The notes under the pieces are model-generated. The model was given only the letters and a program-made list of their open reading frames with translations, searched no databases and was not told the DNA's origin. The position numbers and the translations under genes are program-made. This document shows positions 42,989 to 51,381 of a stretch of 64,000 nt of DNA, one piece after another; the stretch's first letter is position 1; every line of letters begins with the position of its first letter. Source of the stretch: Elioraea sp. (GTDB taxonomy: Bacteria > Pseudomonadota > Alphaproteobacteria > Acetobacterales > Acetobacteraceae). The DNA lies in assembly GCF_022842375.1 (NCBI RefSeq), contig NZ_JALHPR010000001.1, positions 248,001 through 312,000 of the forward strand, given 5' to 3'.

Positions 42989-43530
42989 CACGCGCGGCGG
43001 AAGGCGAGTTGCACCGTGCCGATCCAGATGCCCCAGCGATAGACGCGGGCGGTGTTCAGCACCACGTCCTCGTCGATGCGGAACATCCAGTCGTCGAACC
43101 GCACCTCCCAGGTGCTCTCGCCGACCTTGAGGTTGATGCGATAGCCGAACTGGAAGGCGTTGCCCGCCTCGCGGCCGGTGGCGACGCCGATCACGTCGTC
43201 AGCCCGGCCTTCCCAGGTGCGGTCGCCGGTTTTCGTCAGCCGCCAGATGCGGCGCTGCTTCTCGCCGTCGTTGTAGAGGAAGTCCTCGTCCAGCGTCAGC
43301 GTCGTACCGTCCCACGTGCCGTCGATGTCGACGACGAAGGTGCGGCGAACGGTGCCGAAACGATCCTCGAACAACCCCGCCGCGCGCGTCTTGCCGGCGA
43401 AGTACTGCTCGAGCCTCAGCTCGGGTTTGCCTTGCGCGAAATCCTCGATCTTCATCCCGCCCCCGCATCCTGCCGCCAGCAGCACCACCATGAATGCCGC
43501 GATGCCACGCCACCTTCGCCACGCCATCAT
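42988..43530 (-). CDS. DUF3833 family lipoprotein
   Basis: This 180-residue protein starts with a lipoprotein signal (WRGIAAFMVVLLAAGC, with the lipobox Cys at 24) and has the DUF3833 features: MKIEDFAQGKPELRLEQYFAGKTRAAGLF, FVVDIDGTWDG, and LKVGESTWEVRFDDWMFRIDEDVVLN in pieces. Function is unknown, but DUF3833 genes recur beside SDR, NTF2-like, CFA synthase, DUF1365 and flavin oxidoreductase genes. ATG 43530 overlaps the phosphatase stop by four bases (ATGA). Confidence 0.88.
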   Translation of the reverse strand: MMAWRRWRGIAAFMVVLLAAGCGGGMKIEDFAQGKPELRLEQYFAGKTRAAGLFEDRFGTVRRTFVVDIDGTWDGTTLTLDEDFLYNDGEKQRRIWRLTKTGDRTWEGRADDVIGVATGREAGNAFQFGYRINLKVGESTWEVRFDDWMFRIDEDVVLNTARVYRWGIWIGTVQLAFRRA

Positions 43531-44267
43531 GTCGCTTCCTCTCCGTCCACACCGAGATCGCACCAGGAGAGGTGCCCGCCCTTGCCGGCACCGGTGTCCA
43601 TGAACACGGCCCTGCCGCCGGCCTTGCCCCGCCTGATATGGGGCCGCCCATCGGTCGAGCGCGTGTCGTGCCCGCAATAGACCGTGAGCCCCGCGGGGAT
43701 CGCATCCACCCAGCCGAGGACACGCACGGGATAGCCCGCGGCGGTGACGGCACCGCGTGCCGTCTGGCCGAACAGCGCGCGCGCGATGGCCCCCTCCGGC
43801 CTCTGCGTTCCCGCATCGGCAGGCGGCGGCGACGCGAGCATGGAGGGATGGAACCCACCATGGACGAACAGCGTCACTGGCCCGAAGCCGACCCAGGCCG
43901 GCGCGCGTGCGATCTCGGCGATCGCGCGCGCGGCCAGCGCCTCGCCATCCGGGTGCGCCTTGAGCTGTGCCAGCGTGGCGCCGAGCCCGTCCTCGTCAAC
44001 CCGCATCGCTTGGCCTGAGAGGGCGCGACGGAGCTTGTGGTCATGATTACCGAGGAGGAACAGCCCCGCACCGCGATCGATCAGGCCGAACATCATCGCG
44101 AGCACGGCGGGCGCATCGGGCCCATGATCGGTCAGGTCGCCGAGCTGCACGGTGAAGAGGCGCCGCTCTGCCGCACCTTCCACCGCCGCCTCGAAGGCCC
44201 GCGCCTCGCCATGCACGTCACCCACCACGCGCACGCCGGCGAAGCCTGGCGGGAGCCTGAGCCTCAC
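43527..44267 (-). CDS. Metallophosphoesterase (PPP-like phosphatase)
   Basis: This 246-residue protein has the dimetal phosphoesterase motifs in order: GDVHG, GDLTDHGPD, GNHD and VHGGF, then GHDTRSTDG. This resembles bacterial PPP-type Ser/Thr phosphatases and diadenosine tetraphosphatase (ApaH/PrpE group). The target is unknown. It starts with GTG 44267, which overlaps the transporter stop (GTGA), and its end overlaps the DUF3833 gene. A phosphatase is not a usual partner in photolyase-lipid clusters. Confidence 0.88.
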   Translation of the reverse strand: MRLRLPPGFAGVRVVGDVHGEARAFEAAVEGAAERRLFTVQLGDLTDHGPDAPAVLAMMFGLIDRGAGLFLLGNHDHKLRRALSGQAMRVDEDGLGATLAQLKAHPDGEALAARAIAEIARAPAWVGFGPVTLFVHGGFHPSMLASPPPADAGTQRPEGAIARALFGQTARGAVTAAGYPVRVLGWVDAIPAGLTVYCGHDTRSTDGRPHIRRGKAGGRAVFMDTGAGKGGHLSWCDLGVDGEEAT

Positions 44268-45583
44268 CGCGCTGCCTCGAGCTGTTCACGCAGGTGCGCC
44301 TGTGCGGCGGCATCGAGCGGGAAGCGCCACATCAGCGAGACGGCGGCGAGCTTCAGCACGACCGGCGCCGCGCAATAGAGGCCAACGAGGGCGGCAAGCC
44401 CGCGCACCTCGCCGCCCGCGGATGAAAAGCCGAGGCCCTCAAGAAGTGGCAGGCCGAGCCCGACGGCGAGTGCATTGCCGAGCTTCTGCGCCATCGACGA
44501 GACCGCGAACAGGAGGCCCGCGCGGCCCTCGCCGGTCTCGAGGGTGTCGAGGTCGACCACATCGGCCTGGATGGCGGGCGGCAGGGCGAGATCGGCCCCA
44601 AGTGCCGCACCGGACAGGGTCGAGATGACAAGGAACAGCATCCAGTCGCCCGGCCCCAGCAGCGGCACGAAGGCGAAGACGAGGCTTGCCCAGAGCATCG
44701 CCGCGCACCAGGCGCGGTGCTTGCCGATGCGCGCGGCAAGCCGCGTCCAGCCGGGCACGGCGATGATGCCGGCCAGGAAATAGGCGAGCAGCAGCGGCCC
44801 TGCCTTGTCCTCGGCCGCGAGCAGGTGCGTCACCACGAGAAGGAACAGCGCCGCCGGCAGCCCGTTCGCCATCCCGTTCAGCACCCAGGCCGACAGCAAC
44901 CGCCGGAACGGCGCGTTGGCGAACAGGGGCGCGAGCGTGGCGCGGAGGCCGAACGGGGCCGTCCGCGCGGGGTGACGCGCATCCGGCACGATCGCGAACA
45001 GCAGCGCGAGTGCGGGGATGGCAAGCCCGAGCGTGACGAAGGCAAGCGCGCGGAGGTCATCGGCGATGCCCCCCGGTGCGAGGGCCGGGATCAGCGCCGA
45101 GGCGACAATGCCGCCGAGCGTCGCCGCCTCCCGCCAGGCATTCACCCGCGTGCGCTGGTGATAGTCGCCCGACAGTTCCGCCCCCCAGGCGGTATGGGCG
45201 ATGTTGAGCATCGTCCACCCGAGATAGACGAGGCTCGCGGTGACGAAGAGATGCACCGCGCCAGCGCCCGCGGGCGGCACGAACAGGAACCAGACGGCGG
45301 GGGCCGCGATCGGCAGTGCTGCCGCGACCCACGGGCGGCGGCGGCCGAACCGGCCGGAGCTGCGGTCGCTCAGCATGCCCACGAGAGGATCGGTCACGAC
45401 ATCGAACAGGCGCGTGGCGAGCAGCACGAGCCCGACGGTGGTCAGCCCAAGCCCCATCGTCTCGCCCCAGAAACTGGGCAGGTAGACGTTCAGCGGCAGG
45501 CCGAGGATGGCGAGCGGAAACGCTGGTGCGGCGTAGGCCCCCAGCGTGCGCACGGGCAGGCGCCGCGGCAGCGCCATGCTCAT
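44264..45583 (-). CDS. MFS transporter, GPH (glycoside-pentoside-hexuronide) type
   Basis: This 439-residue protein has about 12 transmembrane helices and the GPH/MFS_2 hallmark LATRLFDVVTDPLVGMLSDRSSGRFGRRRPW in its first third. Members of this group transport sugars or lipids; the lysophospholipid carrier MFSD2A is a distant relative. Comparable MFS genes are found with CFA-synthase and DUF1365 genes in singlet-oxygen-induced clusters. It starts at ATG 45583 or 45577; the first overlaps nothing and lies just five bases after the CFA-like stop. Confidence 0.9.
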   Translation of the reverse strand: MSMALPRRLPVRTLGAYAAPAFPLAILGLPLNVYLPSFWGETMGLGLTTVGLVLLATRLFDVVTDPLVGMLSDRSSGRFGRRRPWVAAALPIAAPAVWFLFVPPAGAGAVHLFVTASLVYLGWTMLNIAHTAWGAELSGDYHQRTRVNAWREAATLGGIVASALIPALAPGGIADDLRALAFVTLGLAIPALALLFAIVPDARHPARTAPFGLRATLAPLFANAPFRRLLSAWVLNGMANGLPAALFLLVVTHLLAAEDKAGPLLLAYFLAGIIAVPGWTRLAARIGKHRAWCAAMLWASLVFAFVPLLGPGDWMLFLVISTLSGAALGADLALPPAIQADVVDLDTLETGEGRAGLLFAVSSMAQKLGNALAVGLGLPLLEGLGFSSAGGEVRGLAALVGLYCAAPVVLKLAAVSLMWRFPLDAAAQAHLREQLEAAR

Positions 45584-45587
45584 GGCG

Positions 45588-46805
45588 TCAGGGCCGCGTC
45601 AGCACGATGCGGCCGACATCGGTCCAGCCGGCGCGGAAGCCCGTCTCGCAATAGGCGAGGTAGTATTCCCAGAGGCGCTTGAAGCGATCGTCGTAGCCGC
45701 GCGGCGAGATCTGCGGCCACGCTTCCTGGAAGCGTTCGTTCCAGAGTCGGAGCGTTTCCGCGTAGGAAGGACCGAACCACGTCTCCGACTGCCAGGTGAA
45801 GCCGGCGCGTGCCACCTCCTCGCGCAGCCGCGTGGGCGATGGCAACATGCCGCCGGGGAACACGTAGCGCTGGACGAAGTCGGCCGAGGAGCGATAGACC
45901 GGGAAGAACCTGTCCGCGATCGTGATGATCTGCAGCCCTGCCTGCCCGCCGGGAGCCAGCCGTTCGCGCAGCGTCGTGAAGAAGGCCGGCCAGTAGGCCT
46001 CGCCCACCGCCTCGAACATCTCGACCGAGGCGATCCTGTCGAACCGCTCCGGCACATCGCGGTAGTCCTGCAGCCTGATCTCCACGCGGTCCGACAGGCC
46101 TGCCGCGGCGATGCGGGTGACGGCATGGGCATGCTGTTCGCGCGAGAGCGTGAGTGCCACGACGGAGGCGCCGTATTCGCGCGCCGCGATCTCGGCGAGG
46201 TAGCCCCAGCCGCAGCCGATCTCGAGCAGCCGCTGTCCCGGGCGGAGGTCGATCGCTGTCAGCAGGTTCCGTACCTTGCGCGCCTGCGCTTCCTCGAGCG
46301 CCTCGTCGGGCGCGGCGAACTCTGCCGCGGAGTAGGTCATCGTCCGGTCAAGCCAGGTGCCGTAGAACGCGTTGCCGAGGTCGTAGTGCGCGGCGATGTT
46401 GCGCTTGGCCCCGCGCCGTGTGTTCGGCCGGACCGCGTGGAAGATGCGCGAGAGCGTGCGCACCAGCATGCTGCCCCGCAACACCTCGTCCCACTCCGCC
46501 TCGTTGGCGGTGGCAAGCGCCATCACCGCGCGGATGTCGGGGCTCGACCAGTCGCCGTCGAGATAGGCTTCCGCCCAGCCGAGGCTGCCGCCGAGCGCGA
46601 AGCGGCGGATCGCGCGCGGCCTGAGCAGCGTCACCTGCGCTTCCGGTCCATCGTGATGCCCCCCGAAGCGGTGCATAGAGCCGTCGGGCAGGGTGAGCAT
46701 CAGGTGCCCCGCGCGGATCAGCCCGGCGAGCTTCAGGGCAAGGCGGAAGCGCCGGTCGCGCGGCAGCGCGCGCGTGGCGGGGAGGGTGGTGTCTGTCCCG
46801 TGCAT
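45588..46805 (-). CDS. cfa: Cyclopropane-fatty-acyl-phospholipid synthase family methyltransferase
   Basis: This 405-residue SAM-dependent enzyme adds methylene or methyl groups to unsaturated fatty acyl chains of membrane phospholipids. HYDLGNAFY at 140-148 and the SAM loop LEIGCGWG at 194-201 are family signatures, and ASVEMFEAVGEAYWPAFF is also typical. In Rhodobacter a CFA-like enzyme of this kind (UfaM) methylates vaccenic acid on the way to furan fatty acids, so the product need not be a cyclopropane. The gene starts 13 bases after DUF1365. Confidence 0.92.
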   Translation of the reverse strand: MHGTDTTLPATRALPRDRRFRLALKLAGLIRAGHLMLTLPDGSMHRFGGHHDGPEAQVTLLRPRAIRRFALGGSLGWAEAYLDGDWSSPDIRAVMALATANEAEWDEVLRGSMLVRTLSRIFHAVRPNTRRGAKRNIAAHYDLGNAFYGTWLDRTMTYSAAEFAAPDEALEEAQARKVRNLLTAIDLRPGQRLLEIGCGWGYLAEIAAREYGASVVALTLSREQHAHAVTRIAAAGLSDRVEIRLQDYRDVPERFDRIASVEMFEAVGEAYWPAFFTTLRERLAPGGQAGLQIITIADRFFPVYRSSADFVQRYVFPGGMLPSPTRLREEVARAGFTWQSETWFGPSYAETLRLWNERFQEAWPQISPRGYDDRFKRLWEYYLAYCETGFRAGWTDVGRIVLTRP

Positions 46806-46818
46806 CAGTTCTGTTCCG

Positions 46819-47598
46819 TCAGGCTGCTGCCGACACCGGCTTGTCGGGTGGGGCGGGGCGGGAATGGAATGTCGCGCCCTTGCGCCACAGCTTCAGCGCC
46901 TGCCAGTGGATGGCGGCGATGGTCTTGGCCGTGACGAAGGGCATGGCGGCGAGGGCTGCGGCAAGCGTGCGGTCGGTCATCGGCACGCCGCGGCCAGCCA
47001 TGGTGGCGGTGAGCAGTTTCTCCCCCTCGCCATCGGTCTCCTCGATGGCGATGGCCAGCCTGTCGGCGGGGCGAGAGAGGGTGAAGGCGTAATGCGCCGC
47101 CATCCCGATGAAGGGCGAGACGTGCATCACCTTGTCGGCCCCGTGCTGCCAGGGCGCGTCGCCGGCAAGGCGCACGAGGTAGCCATGCTGGTCGCCGAAG
47201 GTGTTCTTCACCTCGTAGAGCACGGCCCCCGGCGAGCCATCCGCCCTGTCGCAGAAATAGATCGAGATCGGATTGAACACGATTCCTGCGACCCGCGGCA
47301 TTGCGAGAAGCCGGATGCGCGCACTGCATTCGGCGAGGCCGTGATCGGCCAGCACACGCTCCACCCAGGGGCGGATGGGGGTACCGTCACGCGCGGCATG
47401 ATCACGTGCACGGAACGACACGATTCCGCGACGTTCCGCGGCGAACAGGCGCGAGCGGGCGGCCACTTCCTCGATGCGGTCGATGTCGAGCAGCAGCGTC
47501 CAGATGCGGTATTCGAAACGGTGGTGGAACGGCTGGTGCCGCGCATGCATCACGCGCATGCGGTACAGCAGGGCCGGTTCGTCATCGGTGCCGCTCAT
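46819..47598 (-). CDS. DUF1365 protein
   Basis: This 259-residue protein matches DUF1365: YRMRVMHARHQPFHHRFEYRIW at the start with conserved His residues, VFNPISIYFC in the middle, and KVMHVSPFIGM. The biochemical role is unknown. It nearly always lies between a flavin amine-oxidase-like gene and a CFA-synthase-like gene, as here, which indicates a part in modifying fatty acyl chains. Start ATG 47598 overlaps the stop of the flavoprotein gene (ATGA). Confidence 0.92.
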   Translation of the reverse strand: MSGTDDEPALLYRMRVMHARHQPFHHRFEYRIWTLLLDIDRIEEVAARSRLFAAERRGIVSFRARDHAARDGTPIRPWVERVLADHGLAECSARIRLLAMPRVAGIVFNPISIYFCDRADGSPGAVLYEVKNTFGDQHGYLVRLAGDAPWQHGADKVMHVSPFIGMAAHYAFTLSRPADRLAIAIEETDGEGEKLLTATMAGRGVPMTDRTLAAALAAMPFVTAKTIAAIHWQALKLWRKGATFHSRPAPPDKPVSAAA

Positions 47599-48905
47599 GC
47601 GGCGAGCTCGGTCGTGCTTGCAGCCTGCCAGGGGGGTGCTACGCCGAAACCACGCGCGACCGCGACGGCGGAGGCGATGCCGTCCTCATGGAACCCATAG
47701 CCGGTCCAGGCACCACAGAACCAGGTGTTCCGCACGCCCTGGAGCGCTGGAAGTGCTGTCTGCGCCGCGATCATCGCTGCATCGTAGCAAGGATGGCGGT
47801 AGGTTTTCTCGAGCAGCACGCGGCGCGGATCGGGCTCCGCCAGCGGGTTCAGCGTCACGAGCAGCGGCTCGCTCGTGACCAGGTTCTGCAGCCGGTTCAT
47901 CCAGTAGGTAAGAGCGACCTCGCGGCCATGGTCCGCCCCGTCGCGCGCGAGGTAGTTCCAGGATGACCAAGCGCCGCGCCGCCTCGGCATCAGCGATGCA
48001 TCGGTGTGCAGCACCATGCGGTTGGCCTGGGTGCGCACGGCGCCGAGCACGCGGCGCTCATCCTCCGACGGATCGGCGAGCAGCCGGAGCGCCTCGTCGC
48101 CATGCGTCGCCAGCACCACGGCGTCATGCCGCGACGCGGCCCCATCGGCCAGCGTGACGGTGACACCGCCAGCGTCACGGCTGATGGCAGCGACCGCGAC
48201 ACCCTTGCGCACGCCCGACCCGAGGGTTGCCTCGATGCGCGCGACGTAGCGGCGCGACCCGCCGGTGACGGTGCGCCACTGCGGCCGGTCGGTCAGCCTG
48301 AGCAGCCCATGATTGATGAAGAAGCGGATGAAGCTGCGCGCCGGAAAATCCTGCATCGCCGTGACGGAGCCCGACCAGATCGCCGCACCCATCGGCAGGA
48401 TGTGATCGTCGATGAAGCCCTGGCCGTAGCCGTTGCGCGCAAGATAGTCACCGAGGCTCGGATGGTGGTCGGTGTCGAGCAGGCGCGGCGCCTCGCGGTA
48501 GAAGCGGACGATGTCGCGCAGCATCATCAGGAAGCGCGGCCGGGCGATGTTCCGCTTCTGAACGAACAGCTGCGGGAACGATCCGCCGGCATATTCCAGC
48601 ACGCCGCCGCCGATCGACACGCCGAAGCTCATGTCGGAGTTTTCCGTCTCGACACCGAGATGATCGAACAGCCCCGTCAGGTGGTGGTAGTTCAGCGTGT
48701 TGTAGACGATGAAGCCGGTATCGACCGCGACCTCCGCGCCGGCGAGTTGGATCACCTGGGTATCGGCATGCCCGCCGAGCCGTGGTTCGGCCTCGTAGAG
48801 CGTCACGTCGGCGCCGGTGCGCAGGAGCCAGGCCGCCGAGAGGCCCGAGATGCCGGCGCCGATGACTGCGACCGAGCGACGCCCGGGGCGCACCATGCCA
48901 TCCAT
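47595..48905 (-). CDS. FAD-dependent amine-oxidase-like oxidoreductase
   Basis: This 436-residue flavoprotein has an N-terminal dinucleotide loop VAVIGAGISGLSAAWLL and GGHADT a little later, with FIVYNTLNY and the C-terminal FAD segment WFCGAWTGYGFHEDGIASAV. It fits the flavin-containing amine oxidase/phytoene desaturase-like group found next to DUF1365 and CFA synthase. A role in desaturating or oxidising lipid chains is likely but unproven. ATG 48905 comes directly after the photolyase stop; ATG 48896 (MVRPGRR) is a second choice. Confidence 0.9.
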   Translation of the reverse strand: MDGMVRPGRRSVAVIGAGISGLSAAWLLRTGADVTLYEAEPRLGGHADTQVIQLAGAEVAVDTGFIVYNTLNYHHLTGLFDHLGVETENSDMSFGVSIGGGVLEYAGGSFPQLFVQKRNIARPRFLMMLRDIVRFYREAPRLLDTDHHPSLGDYLARNGYGQGFIDDHILPMGAAIWSGSVTAMQDFPARSFIRFFINHGLLRLTDRPQWRTVTGGSRRYVARIEATLGSGVRKGVAVAAISRDAGGVTVTLADGAASRHDAVVLATHGDEALRLLADPSEDERRVLGAVRTQANRMVLHTDASLMPRRRGAWSSWNYLARDGADHGREVALTYWMNRLQNLVTSEPLLVTLNPLAEPDPRRVLLEKTYRHPCYDAAMIAAQTALPALQGVRNTWFCGAWTGYGFHEDGIASAVAVARGFGVAPPWQAASTTELAA

Positions 48906-50363
48906 TCAGGCTGCTCCCTTGTTGGCGGAGATCGTCGCGAGTGCGGCGAGCGCACGGGCGCGCGCCATGCCATGCTCGACGATCGGGGCGGGGTAGGTCC
49001 GCCCGAGGGTCACGCCCGCCTCGCGGAGGATCAGGGGCGAGGCTTCCCACGGGCGGTGGATCAGGGCTGCCGGCAGGCGTGCGAGTTCGGGCACGAAGCG
49101 GCGCACATAGGCGCCGTCTGGGTCGAACTTCTCGCCCTGCAGCACCGGGTTGAAGATGCGGAAATAGGGCGCGGCATCGGCGCCCGAGCCTGCAACCCAC
49201 TGCCACGAGGCGCTGTTGGCCGCGAGGTCGGCATCGACCAGCGTGTCCCAGAACCAGGCCTCTCCCTCCTGCCACGGCAACAGCAGGTGCTTGACGAGGA
49301 AGGAGGCAGTGATCATCCGCACGCGGTTGTGCATCCAGCCCGTCTGCCAGAGCTGCCGCATGCCGGCATCGACGATCGGATAGCCCGTCATGCCGCGCTG
49401 CCAGGCACGCAGCCCGGCGGCATCGTGCCGCCATGGAAAGGCTGTGAAGGCTGGCTTCAGCGCCTCGTCCGGCATCTCGGGGCGATGCCACAGCAGGTGG
49501 TGGCTGAACTCGCGCCAGAGCAGTTCCTTCAGGAAGGTCTCCGTCCCGGGCCCGCGCGGCGCGCCGGCAGCCTCGGCCGCGTGCCAGACCGCGGCGGGCG
49601 AGATCTCGCCCCAGTGCAGGTGTGGCGACAGGCCCGACGTACCCGCGATGTCGGGTCGGTTGCGGAGATCGTCATAGCCGGCGAGGGCATGGTCGAGGAA
49701 CGCCTTGAGCCGCGATGCTGCTCCTGCCTCTCCCGGTTGCCAGGTGTTGCGCAGCCCGCCCGCCCAGTCGGGCCGGGTGGGGAGGAGGCCCCATGCGTCC
49801 AGCTGGTCGGAGGCGGGGAAACTGGCTGGGGCGGGGACGCGGGCAGGGGCCGGCTTCGGCTGCGCCGGGGATGGGGCGGCGAAGCAGGCGCGACTGAAGG
49901 GTGTGTAGACGCCGTAGGGCCCGCCGGTCTTGGTGCGAACTTCCCACGGCTCGAACAGGAGGGCGGTGCGCGCGCCCTCGATCGCCAGGCCATTCCCGGC
50001 CAGCGCTGCGGCGACGGCCTTGTCGCGCGCCCGCGCCCAGGGCTCATACATCCGCCCCGCATGCACGGCGGATGCGCCGATCTCGGCGGCGAGTGCCGGG
50101 ATGATCGATTGCGACGCGCCGCGGCGGAGGATCAGGCGCGAGCCTCGCGCGGCAAGGTCACTGGCAAGCGAGGCGAGGCTGTGGTGAAGCCACCAGCGCG
50201 AGGCGCCGCCCGGTGCCCAGGTGTCGGCGGCGGCATCGTCGAGGACGAACACGGGAACGACAGGGCGGCCTGACGCGATCGCGGCCGCGAGGGCCGCGTT
50301 GTCGGTCAAGCGCACATCCTGCCTGATCCACCAGATCACCGGTGCCCCGGTGGGCGCTGCCAT
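48906..50363 (-). CDS. phr: Class I deoxyribodipyrimidine (CPD) photolyase
   Basis: This 485-residue enzyme uses blue light to split cyclobutane pyrimidine dimers. The N-terminal antenna domain opens with IWWIRQDVRLTDNAAL. The FAD domain has TSGLSPHLHWGEIS, TGYPIVDAGMRQLWQTGWMHNRVRM in pieces, and DADLAANSASWQW, the segment that includes a Trp of the electron-transfer chain and the Asn beside FAD N5. It is the first gene of the minus-strand operon. With the FeS enzyme at 38.5 kb, both main UV lesions could be repaired by light. Confidence 0.93.
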   Translation of the reverse strand: MAAPTGAPVIWWIRQDVRLTDNAALAAAIASGRPVVPVFVLDDAAADTWAPGGASRWWLHHSLASLASDLAARGSRLILRRGASQSIIPALAAEIGASAVHAGRMYEPWARARDKAVAAALAGNGLAIEGARTALLFEPWEVRTKTGGPYGVYTPFSRACFAAPSPAQPKPAPARVPAPASFPASDQLDAWGLLPTRPDWAGGLRNTWQPGEAGAASRLKAFLDHALAGYDDLRNRPDIAGTSGLSPHLHWGEISPAAVWHAAEAAGAPRGPGTETFLKELLWREFSHHLLWHRPEMPDEALKPAFTAFPWRHDAAGLRAWQRGMTGYPIVDAGMRQLWQTGWMHNRVRMITASFLVKHLLLPWQEGEAWFWDTLVDADLAANSASWQWVAGSGADAAPYFRIFNPVLQGEKFDPDGAYVRRFVPELARLPAALIHRPWEASPLILREAGVTLGRTYPAPIVEHGMARARALAALATISANKGAA

Positions 50364-50566
50364 GCCCCGTTCGCCTCGTCTTCCTGTACCGCGAGGCGAC
50401 CCTGCCCGGTCTCAGGCCGTGGCGCCCACAACAAAACAATCGATATGGGGGTTCGCACCGCTTTGCCAGCCCGCTGCACGCTCATGCAGTGGCCTGCGAT
50501 GGTCGCCGCCCAGACTCTCCCGTAAGGCAGTGGACAATGGAGCGGCCCGCGCCGCAAGCTTGATGC

Positions 50567-51199
50567 ATGTATGCCCCCCCTTCATTCCGAATCAGCGAGC
50601 GCTCGGCGCTTGAAGGCCTGATCGCCAAGCTTCGCTTCGCCACGCTGGTGGTGAATGGCGCCGAGGGGCCGGTCGCCGCCCACCTGCCCCTCGTGCTTGA
50701 TGGGGATCAGCTGATCGGCCATCTGGCCCGCGCCAACCCGCTTGCGCGCCTGCTCGCCCCCGGCATGCCTGGGCTGGCGGTGTTCGTCGGGCCTTCGGCG
50801 TACGTCTCGCCGTCCTGGTACGCCTCCAAGCGCGAGCACGGAAAGGTCGTGCCGACCTGGAACTACGTCGCCGTCCAGGCCCGCGGCGTGATTGAGCCGG
50901 TGACGGAGCCGGGCGCGCTGCACGCCATCGTGACGCAGCTGACGGATGTGCAGGAAGCAGGGCGCGAACATCCGTGGGCGGTCGATGATGCGCCGGCTGA
51001 TTTCCTGGCGGGCATGATGAAGGCGATCATTGGCTTCCGGCTCACCCTTGCCACGCTCGAGGGTACGGCGAAGCTCAGCCAAAACCGCCCGGCGGCGGAT
51101 CATGCAGGCGTGCGTGCGGGGATGGAAGCCGAACCAGCGCCCGCAGCCCAGGCGCTTGCTGCGCTGATGGCACGCCAGAGCAGCGCCCGATCCGATTGA
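50567..51199 (+). CDS. PaiB-type FMN-binding negative transcriptional regulator
   Basis: This 210-residue protein fits the PaiB family, an FMN-binding split barrel related to pyridoxamine phosphate oxidase. MYAPPSFR at the start, AVFVGPSAYVSPSWYASKREHGKVVPTWNY across the centre (in pieces) and AIIGFRLTLATLEGTAKLSQNR at the end are near-diagnostic. In Bacillus PaiB acts with PaiA in controlling sporulation and degradative enzymes, but in proteobacteria its role is open. It is divergent from the photolyase operon with 203 bases between. Confidence 0.9.
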   Translation: MYAPPSFRISERSALEGLIAKLRFATLVVNGAEGPVAAHLPLVLDGDQLIGHLARANPLARLLAPGMPGLAVFVGPSAYVSPSWYASKREHGKVVPTWNYVAVQARGVIEPVTEPGALHAIVTQLTDVQEAGREHPWAVDDAPADFLAGMMKAIIGFRLTLATLEGTAKLSQNRPAADHAGVRAGMEAEPAPAAQALAALMARQSSARSD

Positions 51200-51254
51200 A
51201 CCGGCTTCGGTTCCGTCAGATCGAGTCAAGCTGCTCTACCCATCGATGTTTCCA

Positions 51255-51301
51255 GAGCACGACTTTCCGATCGATTGATTCCAATCGATCGGACCGTGCT
51301 C
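51255..51301. repeat. Long palindromic intergenic element
   Basis: An outer stem GAGCACG (51255-51261)/CGTGCTC (51295-51301) encloses a small asymmetric bulge and a perfect inner 12-bp stem, TCCGATCGATTG (51266-51277)/CAATCGATCGGA (51282-51293), with an ATTC loop. It lies between paiB and the MBL gene. The composition is less GC-rich than the genes. Its AGAGCA-type edge resembles that of the element at 41.5 kb. Confidence 0.85.
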
Positions 51302-51381
51302 AAGCGTTCAGTCCTGGGTTTTGTTGGTGGCCTGGGCTTTCGAGGCGGGGGGATCCCGCAGGGATGGAAGGATCCGCCCTG

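Noticed and set aside
48006-50273. 755-codon open frame on the plus strand
   Set aside because: Antisense to the flavoprotein and photolyase genes, both of which have clear motifs; no recognisable domain.
50364-50566. RpoE-type ECF promoter (TGATCC...TAAG) upstream of the photolyase operon
   Set aside because: I looked for this pattern on both strands and found no convincing match, so RpoE control remains only an inference from gene content.
51196-51381. Upstream extension of the MBL hydrolase from TTG 51196
   Set aside because: It runs through the long palindrome and overlaps the paiB end; the predicted residues look non-coding.
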